Source: Glutamicibacter sp. PS (GTDB taxonomy: Bacteria; Actinomycetota; Actinomycetes; Actinomycetales; Micrococcaceae). From it: DNA of 64,000 nucleotides. Shown piece after piece: positions 50,767-59,362 of the stretch. Location of the stretch: contig JANCMB010000001.1 of the NCBI GenBank assembly GCA_031317595.1, forward strand, positions 434,001 through 498,000, in the 5' to 3' direction. The first letter of the stretch is position 1, and each line of letters starts with the position of its first letter. A program made the translations under genes and the position numbers. The notes beneath the pieces were generated by a model that ran no database searches, was not told where the DNA came from, and was given only the letters and a program-made list of their open reading frames with translations.

Positions 50767-52074
50767 ATGACCCAGTCCGAGCAGTTATTTGCCCAGGCCC
50801 GCGAGGTAATGCCCGGGGGCGTGAACTCCCCGGTGCGTGCCTTTGGCTCCGTCGGCGGTGTGCCGCCCTTTATGGTCAAGGCCTCCGGCCCGTACCTCTA
50901 TGATGCCGACGGCAAAGAGTACGTGGATCTGGTGTGTTCCTGGGGCCCGGCACTGCTCGGCCACGCGCATCCGGCCATTCAGCAAGCGGTGCACGAGGCG
51001 GTAGACCGCGGCCTGTCCTTCGGTGCCTCCACCCCGGACGAGGTGCGCCTCGGCGAACTCATCAAGGCCCGAATGGGCGGGGTCGACCGCGTACGAATGG
51101 TCTCGACCGGCACCGAGGCAACGATGACCGCGGTCCGTTTGGCGCGCGGCTTCACCGGGCGCGAACTGATCATCAAGTTCGCCGGTTGCTACCACGGCCA
51201 CCTCGACGGGCTGCTGGCCTCGGCTGGTTCGGGCGTTGCGACGCTGGCCTTGCCCGGTTCGGCTGGCGTCACCGCCGCCACCGCCGCCGAGACTCTGGTG
51301 CTGCCGTATAACGACCGTGCGGCGATTACCGCCGCATTCGCCGAACACGGCGCGAACATTGCCGCCGTGATTACCGAGTCCGCCCCGTGCAATATGGGCG
51401 TGGTCGAGCCGGAGCCTGGCTTCAACCGTTTCCTGAAGGAAACCACGGCCGCCCACGGAGCCCTGCTGATTCTCGACGAGGTTCTCACCGGGTTCCGTGC
51501 CTCGGATGCCGGTTATTGGGGGCTGTCCGGTCGCACCGAAGGCTGGACCCCGGATCTATACACCTTCGGCAAGGTCATTGGCGGGGGACTGCCCACCGCC
51601 GCCCTCGGCGGCCGCGCCGAGGTAATGGACTACCTGGCCCCGCTGGGACCGGTGTACCAGGCGGGTACGCTCTCCGGAAACCCGGTGGCCATGGCAGCGG
51701 GTATCGCACAGCTGAGCAATGCCACCGTTGAGGTCTACGAGCACATTCAGCGACAGTCCGAAAAGTTGGAGGTCGCCATGGTGCAGGCCTTCACCGAGGC
51801 CGGGGTGAACCACTCCATTCAGCGCGTCGGTACGCTCTTCTCGGTGGCCTTCGGCACCGCCGGCGAAGGCGTACACAACTACGCGCAGGCACAGCAGCAA
51901 GAAGTCTTCCGCTACGCTCCGTTCTTCCACTCCATGCTTGAAGCCGGGGTGTACTTGCCGCCGAGCGTCTTTGAAGCTTTCTTCCTCTCGGCAGCGCATG
52001 ACGACGCAGCATTGGATCGCGTGATTGCGGCGCTACCGGCAGCGGCCCGCGCTGCGGCGTCGGCCACGAACTAG
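50767..52074 (+). CDS. hemL: glutamate-1-semialdehyde 2,1-aminomutase HemL
   Basis: 435 residues. PLP-dependent enzyme converting glutamate-1-semialdehyde to 5-aminolevulinate, after HemA. PLP lysine lies in [18 protein letters not shown]; the start [21 protein letters not shown] is the family signature, as is [15 protein letters not shown]. Last gene of the operon; ATG abuts the hemB stop. A hairpin terminator follows. Confidence 0.96.
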   Translation: MTQSEQLFAQAREVMPGGVNSPVRAFGSVGGVPPFMVKASGPYLYDADGKEYVDLVCSWGPALLGHAHPAIQQAVHEAVDRGLSFGASTPDEVRLGELIKARMGGVDRVRMVSTGTEATMTAVRLARGFTGRELIIKFAGCYHGHLDGLLASAGSGVATLALPGSAGVTAATAAETLVLPYNDRAAITAAFAEHGANIAAVITESAPCNMGVVEPEPGFNRFLKETTAAHGALLILDEVLTGFRASDAGYWGLSGRTEGWTPDLYTFGKVIGGGLPTAALGGRAEVMDYLAPLGPVYQAGTLSGNPVAMAAGIAQLSNATVEVYEHIQRQSEKLEVAMVQAFTEAGVNHSIQRVGTLFSVAFGTAGEGVHNYAQAQQQEVFRYAPFFHSMLEAGVYLPPSVFEAFFLSAAHDDAALDRVIAALPAAARAAASATN

Positions 52075-52085
52075 TCGACAACGCA

Positions 52086-52129
52086 AAAACCCGCGTGCAA
52101 TCCCCACAATGGGGTTGCACGCGGGTTTT
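52086..52129. terminator. bidirectional terminator between hemL and metQ
   Basis: 15-bp outer stem AAAACCCGCGTGCAA/TTGCACGCGGGTTTT with inner CCCC/GGGG and a one-base bulge. Confidence 0.92.
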
Positions 52130-52182
52130 CGCGTTCCTGAGCCGTGTAGCTAGATCACTGATCTGAGCCGTGGCGCAGTTGC

Positions 52183-53040
52183 CTAGAAGGCAGGGATAAC
52201 GTTACCGTCCGGGTAGTTTTCCTCAATGTAGTCGCGCACCTCATCCGAGTGCAGCAACTCATCGAGCTTGGCGATGGCAGGCGTCTCTTCGCCTTCACGC
52301 CAGGTGAGGAAGTTGGCGTAAGGGTTGTTCTCGACCGACTCCTGCTGGAATACCTCTTCCTTCGGCAACTTGGCCTGCAGGATGAAGTTACCGTTGATCA
52401 GCGCGATGGCTACAGTGTTGTCGCTCTTGTAAAGCTGCGGTGCCTGCTCGGCCTTCACCTCGAAGAAGTCCAGCTTCTTCGGGTTCTTGCTCTCGTCGGT
52501 GTTGACAGTCAGAACGGTGTCTTCATCGGCGATGTTCTGCAAGAGGCCAGCATCCTCGAGCAACTTCAGGCCGCGGATCTGGTTTGCCGGGTCATTGTTA
52601 ATAACGACCTTGGCGCCCTCCGGCACCTCATCGGCGTTCTTGTACTTCTTTGAGAACGCGGTGAACGGCTCAATGTGCACGCCCTCGCCGTGCTCCATCT
52701 TGTAGCCCTTGGTCTTGGCCTGATCGTCGAAGAACGGCTGGTGCTGGAAGAAGTTGGCGTCAATTTCACCGTCGGCCAGCGCCTGGTTCGGAATCTGGTA
52801 GTCGTCGATCTGCTTGATCTCGAGGTCGATCCCGGCCTTCTGAGCAAGGTTATCGTCGATGAACTCGAGGATCTCGGCGTGCGGGAACGGTGAAGCGCCC
52901 ACGGTGACGACAGTGGGGTTTGCCGGGTCGAGGCTAGCAGCGGACGATGGGGCGGCTTCGCCGCCGGTGTTTGCGCCGCAGGCAGTCAATGCCAGCAATG
53001 CGGCAACGGACGTTGCGGCCAATGCGATCTTTGCACGCAT
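52183..53040 (-). CDS. metQ: methionine-binding lipoprotein MetQ
   Basis: 285 residues. NlpA-family solute-binding lipoprotein (lipobox LTAC at ~19-22). The pattern VTVGASPFPHAEILEFIDDNLAQKAGIDLEIKQIDDYQIPNQALADGEIDANFFQHQPF is typical of MetQ. Binds methionine outside the cell and passes it to MetI/MetN. Last gene of the metNIQ operon; a short gap (42 bases) separates it from metI. Confidence 0.93.
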   Translation of the reverse strand: MRAKIALAATSVAALLALTACGANTGGEAAPSSAASLDPANPTVVTVGASPFPHAEILEFIDDNLAQKAGIDLEIKQIDDYQIPNQALADGEIDANFFQHQPFFDDQAKTKGYKMEHGEGVHIEPFTAFSKKYKNADEVPEGAKVVINNDPANQIRGLKLLEDAGLLQNIADEDTVLTVNTDESKNPKKLDFFEVKAEQAPQLYKSDNTVAIALINGNFILQAKLPKEEVFQQESVENNPYANFLTWREGEETPAIAKLDELLHSDEVRDYIEENYPDGNVIPAF

Positions 53041-53082
53041 AGGTGCTCCTTTTCGGGTTGTACGAGTGTTGCGGTGGGAAGG

Positions 53083-53766
53083 TTAGCGGTGGTTGATTCG
53101 CGTGGAAATTCGGTCGCCGAAGAACTGGACGAGCTGCACCAGCGCAACCAGGATGACGATCGTGACCACCATGATTTCAAGTTCGTAGCGAACGTAGCCG
53201 TAGTTGTACGCCAAGTAACCAAGACCGCCACCACCGAGTACGCCCGCCATGGCCGTGTAGCCAATGAGCGTGACAATAGTCGTGGTCGTAGCGTCAATAA
53301 TGCCCGGCATGGCTTCGGGGAGGTACACCTTGCGGACGATCTGCATTCGGGTCGAGCCCATGACCTTCGCGGCATCGATCTTGCCACTGGAAACTTCCTT
53401 TAACGCGGTCTCGACGAGACGTGCGTAGAAAGGGATGGTGCCGATGGTCAAGGATACCGAGGCACCCATCGGACCAAGCGCGGTGCCCACGACCAATGCG
53501 GAAAAGGGAATCAACGCGATCATCAGGATCGCAAAGGGAATCGACCGGGTGATATTGACGATAACCGCCGAGAGCAGCCAATTGAGCCAACGTAGTGGCG
53601 CCAGACCGTTCTTGTTCGAGGTGAGAAGCAGTACGCCAAGTGGAATACCGATAAGGACGGTGACCAGACCGGACACCAAGGTCATTTGCATGGTCTCGAT
53701 AAACGCCGGCCACATCGCCTTTGTAATGCCCGGGTTGGAAGCGAGTTCAGAGAAGAAATCCATCAT
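53083..53766 (-). CDS. metI: methionine ABC permease MetI
   Basis: 227 residues, inner-membrane permease with about five membrane helices and the EAA loop GKIDAAKVMGSTRMQIVRKVYLPEAMPG. Its start overlaps the metN stop by four bases (53763-53766). Confidence 0.93.
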   Translation of the reverse strand: MMDFFSELASNPGITKAMWPAFIETMQMTLVSGLVTVLIGIPLGVLLLTSNKNGLAPLRWLNWLLSAVIVNITRSIPFAILMIALIPFSALVVGTALGPMGASVSLTIGTIPFYARLVETALKEVSSGKIDAAKVMGSTRMQIVRKVYLPEAMPGIIDATTTTIVTLIGYTAMAGVLGGGGLGYLAYNYGYVRYELEIMVVTIVILVALVQLVQFFGDRISTRINHR

Positions 53767-54758
53767 TTGGCATCTCCCTTCTGCGTGACGGCGACACCGA
53801 TGGACTTCAGGTAGTTCACGACTTCGGCAGTGTCAGCGGTGGCCGGAAGCTGGATACGCAACCGGGCGAACTGATGCTCGCCCATCTGCTCAACGGCGCC
53901 GGCCAGCACATTGATGTCAATATCAAAGCGGCGGGCGACCGAAGAGAGCACCGGGTCATTGGCTTGTTCGCCGGAGTAGATGATGTCGAGAATGTCGCCT
54001 GATCCTTCCGCACGCGGTGCATCGCCTGGAAGCGGAAGTAACGTCGTAGCTAGGGAACTTCCCGCAGTGTTTATGACGGTGTCAAGATCGCCGTGCTCGA
54101 CGATACGGCCTGCTTCGAGCAGCGAGACGGAGTCGCAAGCCTGCTTAACCACGTGCATTTCGTGGGTGATGATCAGCACGGTGATGTTCAGACGATCACG
54201 TAGCTTCTTGATGAGATCCAGAATCTCATCGGTGGTTTTGGGGTCCAGCGCGCTGGTGGGTTCGTCGCACAACAGGATGTCTGGGTCGGTGGCTAGCGCG
54301 CGGGCGATACCTACACGCTGACGCTGTCCGCCAGATAGCTGCGAGGGGTACGCTTTGCCGAACTTTGAGAGGCCGACCAGCTCAAGGAGTTCGGTGACTT
54401 TTGCGGTGATTTCCGCCTTGGGGGTGCCGACCAGTTCTAGTGGGTAGGCGATGTTCTGGGCGGTGGTACGTGAATCGAACAGGTTGGCGTGCTGAAAGAC
54501 CATACCGATACGTCGACGCGCGTCACGGAGTTGGTTGTCGCTGACATTTGTCAGTTCGGTGCCGTTGACGGCGACGGTGCCCGAGGTAGGGCGGTCAAGC
54601 AATGTCAGGCAACGAACGAGCGTCGACTTACCTGCGCCGGAATGGCCGACAATGCCGTGAATCTTCCCGGTAGGGACCTCAAGGCTGACGCCGGCCAGAG
54701 CAACGACCTCATCACTTCCTTGCCGGTAGACCTTGCGCAGGTCACTGACTGTGATCAA
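53763..54758 (-). CDS. metN: methionine ABC ATPase MetN with NIL domain
   Basis: 331 residues. Walker A GHSGAGKST, signature LSGGQRQRVGIARAL, Walker [15 protein letters not shown]-loop ITHEM. Residues ~260-331 form an NIL/ACT-like regulatory domain that binds methionine and inhibits the transporter, as in E. coli MetN. First gene of metNIQ; no S-adenosylmethionine riboswitch was recognised in the 247 bases before it. Confidence 0.95.
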   Translation of the reverse strand: MITVSDLRKVYRQGSDEVVALAGVSLEVPTGKIHGIVGHSGAGKSTLVRCLTLLDRPTSGTVAVNGTELTNVSDNQLRDARRRIGMVFQHANLFDSRTTAQNIAYPLELVGTPKAEITAKVTELLELVGLSKFGKAYPSQLSGGQRQRVGIARALATDPDILLCDEPTSALDPKTTDEILDLIKKLRDRLNITVLIITHEMHVVKQACDSVSLLEAGRIVEHGDLDTVINTAGSSLATTLLPLPGDAPRAEGSGDILDIIYSGEQANDPVLSSVARRFDIDINVLAGAVEQMGEHQFARLRIQLPATADTAEVVNYLKSIGVAVTQKGDAK

Positions 54759-55005
54759 TGGATGGAATCCTTAGGCTCTGAAGGGATAGTTAGAGTACCC
54801 TTTAGTCAATCACGATCGAAGATTATCGACCGAACGAGCGTCATGATCGAGTAATGAGGACTCGTTGGCACGATAGAACCTGTTTGATCAGAATGTTCTT
54901 CGAGCAACGCCCATCTGGATGCAATTAATGAATGACGTGATCCGCTACCGTTGGGAGTCCGCATGACGTGAAGCGCGCCACCAGCCACCGGGCTATAGCC
55001 AGGCG

Positions 55006-55689
55006 CTAACTGTCTTTGATGGGCCAAGCGCCGTCAACAACTGCCTGAGGATCGCGTTTACGCAGGTAACTTTGGAAGCTGGCAGCCTGTTCTCGTGCCC
55101 AAGCGATCTGTTGGCCGTGTAGCGCAAGTGGATCCATCTGCACCTGTGGGTACTTCTCAGCGATACGTCGGGCGACGGCCACGCAGGCGACCGCGTCGGC
55201 TAGCGAGGTGTGCGCGTTTTCCAGTTGCACACCGTACAGTTCGCAGGCTGCGCTAAGTGTGCGCTTGCCTTTCCGATATGTGTCGAGCTGCTTGTCCAGG
55301 ATGAAAGGATCGATGACATTACCTGGAATGAATGGCACGAGACCATAGCGCAGTGCTTCGGCGTGAAGTACCGAGAAATCGTAGGCGGCATTGAAAGCCA
55401 CGATGGCCGTGTCCTGTGAAGCGAACTGCAGCAGGTTGATGATTTGCTCGACCGACGTGCGCGCGTCGGCACCTTCGGCTTGGGCTTTTTCGGTACTGAC
55501 TCCGTGCACAGCCGTGGCCTGCTCGGGGATCTCGACTCCTGGATTGACCAGCCACTCGCGATGATTCAGGGTGCGACCGTCGGCATCTAGTAGCACCACC
55601 GTCGCAGTAACAATGCGAGCGGTGTCCGGATCCACGCCGGTGGTTTCCAGATCAAACCCGAGCAGTGGTGCTTCATGCCAATTATTCAT
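55006..55689 (-). CDS. DEDD-family exonuclease, DnaQ-like
   Basis: 227 residues. 3'-5' exonuclease of the DnaQ/epsilon fold: FDLETTG (Exo I Asp-Glu), AFNAAYDFSVL (Exo II Asp), and ENAHTSLADAVA (Exo III His-Asp). It is a stand-alone proofreader-like nuclease, e.g. DNA or RNA trimming; no polymerase-binding motif is identified. Divergent from the alkyltransferase-like gene, ~85 bases away. Confidence 0.9.
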   Translation of the reverse strand: MNNWHEAPLLGFDLETTGVDPDTARIVTATVVLLDADGRTLNHREWLVNPGVEIPEQATAVHGVSTEKAQAEGADARTSVEQIINLLQFASQDTAIVAFNAAYDFSVLHAEALRYGLVPFIPGNVIDPFILDKQLDTYRKGKRTLSAACELYGVQLENAHTSLADAVACVAVARRIAEKYPQVQMDPLALHGQQIAWAREQAASFQSYLRKRDPQAVVDGAWPIKDS

Positions 55690-55775
55690 GCCACTACGCT
55701 ACCTTTCGCTTACGACAGCATGGAAATGACCGCCCCCCGGCTGTGGAATCCGTTCTCAGTTGAGACAATGAGTAA

Positions 55776-56165
55776 ATGAGCGATCGTGCAGGGCCTTCGG
55801 GCCTAGAACTGGGCCAGGCGGTGTATGCGCTGGCTAGGCTGGTCCCAGCCGGATCTGTGTTGGCTTATAAGGATGTGGCCGAACTACTCGGGGCCGGTGG
55901 GCCTAGGCAGGTGGGCAAGGCAATGAGTCAGGCTCCTGCGGGACTTCCATGGTGGCGAGTGCTTCGCAGCGACGGCGGAATGGCTGATCCACTTGCCGAA
56001 CGGGCGCGTCAACACTGGGAGCAAGAAGGACTGCCGCTACGGGGGACGAAGGTACGCATCGATCAAGCACGCTGGAAGCCGACCGAGGCCCAGTGGCGAT
56101 CCATCGATGCCTTGGCCGCCCGTGTCGCCGAGGGCAAATCGTCGGACCCGGATGGTGAACTTTAA
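55776..56165 (+). CDS. alkyltransferase-like protein (ATL), MGMT-type without catalytic cysteine
   Basis: 129 residues. DNA-binding domain of O6-alkylguanine alkyltransferases, with helix-turn-helix LARLVPAGSVLAYKDVAELLGAGGPRQVGKAM. The catalytic PCHR is replaced by PWWR (58-61), so it cannot transfer the alkyl group; ATLs bind O6-alkylguanine and hand the lesion to nucleotide excision repair. Similar to Rv3204. It is immediately before adnA (3 bases). Confidence 0.88.
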   Translation: MSDRAGPSGLELGQAVYALARLVPAGSVLAYKDVAELLGAGGPRQVGKAMSQAPAGLPWWRVLRSDGGMADPLAERARQHWEQEGLPLRGTKVRIDQARWKPTEAQWRSIDALAARVAEGKSSDPDGEL

Positions 56166-56167
56166 GC

Positions 56168-59100
56168 ATGGCGCAACAAACTCTCGATCCGACTGCCGGG
56201 ACGCTGCTGGAGATCCTCACCGGCTGCACGTCGCCGACATTGGTCACCGGTGCACCGGGGACAGGCAAGTCCCAACTACTCATATCCGTGGCCGTACAAC
56301 GTCTGGATCGCGGCCTCGACCCATTGCGCCTGCTCATGATCGCGCCGACACGAAACGCCGCCGCACACTTGCGCGACGAGTTAAGCCGTCGAGCGCAGCG
56401 TACGTTCACCGAACCGGTGGTCCGGACCTGGTCGGCCTACGCTTTCGACTTGATCCGCAGGGCCCGGGTGGAGGGACTGCTGCCATTTGTTGAGCGTGAG
56501 CCGCGCCTCCTGTCCGGCCCTGAGCAGGATTCAATGATTGCAGCATTATTGGAGGGACATACGCTCGGTGTTACCGAGTCACCAGGCTGGCCGCAGGAAC
56601 TTGAGCTGGCCATTGGTACGCGGGGGTTCCGAAAAGAGGTCCGTGAATTCTTTGATCGAGTCTCGGAGCTTGGCCTCGAACCAGCTGATGTTGCTGACCT
56701 TGGACACGCGGCCCACCGGCCTGAATGGGTAGCGGCCGCGCGGTTCTATCAGGAGTACCGAGACCTGCTTGACCTCGGCAACGCCGAAGCCTTTGACCCT
56801 GCCGGTCTAATCACGCGCGCGGCGGAACTGTTAGAGAAGCATCCGGACTTCTGTGCCCGGGAGCGTGGGCGTCTGGACTGCATTCTGGTCGATGACTTGC
56901 AAGAAGCCACGCTCTCACAACACCGGCTACTGCAGGTTCTGGGGCGCGACCACACGCTCATCGCGGTGGGTACTCCGGATAACGTGGTGCAAGGCTTTCG
57001 TGGCGCGCGACCCGAGCTGGTACATCGCTTCGCCAGCCAATATGGTCAAAAACTTTCCGCGCAAAGCTACGAGCTGACCTATAGCTACCGTATGACGCCA
57101 GCCATCGCGGAAGCCTGGCGTCGTGTTGTACGACGGATCCCTGCTCCCACCGGTCAGCTAGGCCGTCGCCTGACTTGGTCCTCAACAGACGAACCAGGCA
57201 ATGTGCAAGGCCATATTTTTGAGTCCGCAACACAGGAACAGCGATTCCTAGCCCAGCGCATCATTGAATTTTCGGTGTTCGGGGAGTACTCACTCAAGGA
57301 CATTGCGGTGATCGTGCGCAACGGCTCCCAGGTGCGTAGCCTGAGTCGTTTCCTCGAGGGCCAGGGGATTGCAGTGTCCAACCCGCCAGCTGAGCTGCCG
57401 CTGAAGGACGAAAGTGCCGTACGTCCGCTACTGGATCTTCTACAACGCGCGGTCGCCCCCGCCGAACACGAAGACCCCTTGCTGATGCATTCGCTACTGA
57501 TCTCTCGCTACGGCATGAGCACAGCACTAGAAATCCGTCGCATCAGACAGCTTTTGCGCCGGGTCGAAAGTTCTCGAGGGGGCCGACGAAGCAGCGCCGA
57601 ACTTCTGGACGCGTGCCTGACCGAACCGGAACTCACCGAAAACCTCGGCCCCGTGGGATTCGGGCTCCAACGTGTGGTGCGGATGTATACCAAGCTGCAG
57701 GAAGTGCTGGCCGACGGGCAGGCCACCCCCGAAACCGCATTGTGGGCCTTATGGGAAGCTTCCGGTCGTTCAGACGCATGGCGTGAAGAAGCTTTGGGAA
57801 CTGGTCCCGCAGCCCGGCGAGCCGATCATGACCTCGACGCGGTACTCTCGCTCTTCCAGGCCGCCGAACGATTCGTGGACCAACTTCCCGGTGCCAGCGT
57901 GGCCCAGTTTCTTGACTATATTTTGGGTCAAGACCTGCCAATGGACTCCTTGGCTAGTCGCGCGCAAGGGGAGCAAACTGTCACCGTACTGACCACGGCG
58001 GCGGCAGCTGGTGGCCAATGGCCGGTCGTGTTCCTGCCCGGGCTGCAGGAAGGTAGTTGGCCGAACTTGCAACTGCGCGGCGAACTTCTCGGTTCGAATG
58101 CGCTGGCCGACGCGGCTGAACACGGCGTCGGTTTTCTCTCCGGCAGAACACCCGCGGAGCTGATCAAAAATACGCGTGCCGATGAACTGCGTTCCTTCGC
58201 CAACGCGGTTTCACGCGCCGAGCAGCTTCTGGTGTGCACCGCCGTAGAGAACTCGGAGATGCAAGCCTCGAGCTTTATGGACTTGGTTGACCCGCCGTCC
58301 ACGGCCGTTCGTGAACCAAGCGTCGTGCCGCGCATCCGGTCCTTGCCTACCTTGGTCGCGGAGCTTCGTGCTAGCGCTGAACGCGCTCAGACACTCGTCG
58401 CAACCGGGCATGGCCAAGACAGCAGTGAAGCTCAAGAAGTGGTCGGGGATGCGCTCTCGACCCTCGCCCTGCTCAGTAGTCCTGAGGCTTCGGTGCGTGG
58501 CGCCCACCCAGACACATGGTGGGGAATGCTCCCGCTGAGCACCTCGGAACGGCTTACGCCCGAAGGGAAACCGATCCGTATTTCACCGTCCAAGGTTGAA
58601 ACTGCTGTCAACTCGCCGCTGAACTGGTTTGTGCAGGGGGCTGGCGGTCAAGCGGCCCGCGATTTTGCCGCATCACTGGGTACCTTGATTCACTCCATTG
58701 CCGAGGAGCACCCGGATGCCACCGGTTCACAGTACGAGGCCATTCTGGAATCCCGCTGGCCCGAACTGGAAAAACCACAGAACTGGGAGAGCCAGCGTGA
58801 GTTCGATCGTGCGGTAAACATGCTCAAGAAATATGCTCAATATTGTCTCGCCATGCGTAACGAGGGACGCACTCTCGTCGCCCGGGAACTTTCGTTCGAG
58901 GTGCAGGTACCAGAGCATGAACCAGCACTCTACCTGCGTGGTGTGATGGATCGTGTGGAGCTAGACGCAGAGGGCCGAGCCCACGTGGTCGATCTGAAAA
59001 CTGGTAGCAAAGCCCCCACGTTAAAGGAGACCGAACGCCATGCACAGCTCGGCGTGTATCAACAGGCCATCAAGCTTGGGGCCCTAGATACGCTCGCGGA

Positions 59101-59362
59101 GCTTCCGGAAACTGCTCGTGAACCATCCGGGGCCAGCTTGGTGTATTTGGGCACCACCACCAAGGGGCCAACGCTACGTGCGCAACAGGCCCTCGGCGAG
59201 GAATCCTGGGCTACGGAATTGATCCTGCAAGCCGCCGCGCTCATGGGAGACAGTGACTTCATCACGCGCCACTTCGCGGGTAGTGAAGGCCTCTTCGGAT
59301 CTTGCGCACTTCCCGAAATCTGCCCCCTTTGCACGAATGGACGACAGGTTACTGAACCATGA
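56168..59362 (+). CDS. adnA: helicase-nuclease subunit AdnA
   Basis: 1064 residues. UvrD-like SF1 motor with Walker A GAPGTGKS (28-35) but a modified motif II (ILVDDLQEAT instead of DEFQD), followed by a C-terminal RecB-type nuclease domain (GVMDRVELDAEGRAHVVDLKTG). The end contains FGSCALPEICPLCTNGRQV with three cysteines, plausible Fe-S ligands. With AdnB it forms the actinobacterial heterodimeric motor-nuclease that resects DNA double-strand breaks. The motor of AdnA is known to be dispensable. Its stop overlaps adnB's ATG. Confidence 0.92.
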   Translation: MAQQTLDPTAGTLLEILTGCTSPTLVTGAPGTGKSQLLISVAVQRLDRGLDPLRLLMIAPTRNAAAHLRDELSRRAQRTFTEPVVRTWSAYAFDLIRRARVEGLLPFVEREPRLLSGPEQDSMIAALLEGHTLGVTESPGWPQELELAIGTRGFRKEVREFFDRVSELGLEPADVADLGHAAHRPEWVAAARFYQEYRDLLDLGNAEAFDPAGLITRAAELLEKHPDFCARERGRLDCILVDDLQEATLSQHRLLQVLGRDHTLIAVGTPDNVVQGFRGARPELVHRFASQYGQKLSAQSYELTYSYRMTPAIAEAWRRVVRRIPAPTGQLGRRLTWSSTDEPGNVQGHIFESATQEQRFLAQRIIEFSVFGEYSLKDIAVIVRNGSQVRSLSRFLEGQGIAVSNPPAELPLKDESAVRPLLDLLQRAVAPAEHEDPLLMHSLLISRYGMSTALEIRRIRQLLRRVESSRGGRRSSAELLDACLTEPELTENLGPVGFGLQRVVRMYTKLQEVLADGQATPETALWALWEASGRSDAWREEALGTGPAARRADHDLDAVLSLFQAAERFVDQLPGASVAQFLDYILGQDLPMDSLASRAQGEQTVTVLTTAAAAGGQWPVVFLPGLQEGSWPNLQLRGELLGSNALADAAEHGVGFLSGRTPAELIKNTRADELRSFANAVSRAEQLLVCTAVENSEMQASSFMDLVDPPSTAVREPSVVPRIRSLPTLVAELRASAERAQTLVATGHGQDSSEAQEVVGDALSTLALLSSPEASVRGAHPDTWWGMLPLSTSERLTPEGKPIRISPSKVETAVNSPLNWFVQGAGGQAARDFAASLGTLIHSIAEEHPDATGSQYEAILESRWPELEKPQNWESQREFDRAVNMLKKYAQYCLAMRNEGRTLVARELSFEVQVPEHEPALYLRGVMDRVELDAEGRAHVVDLKTGSKAPTLKETERHAQLGVYQQAIKLGALDTLAELPETAREPSGASLVYLGTTTKGPTLRAQQALGEESWATELILQAAALMGDSDFITRHFAGSEGLFGSCALPEICPLCTNGRQVTEP

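Noticed and set aside
54759-55005. SAM riboswitch before metN
   Set aside because: I looked for S-box, SAM-II and SAM-IV cores on the minus strand and saw none of their conserved sequences.
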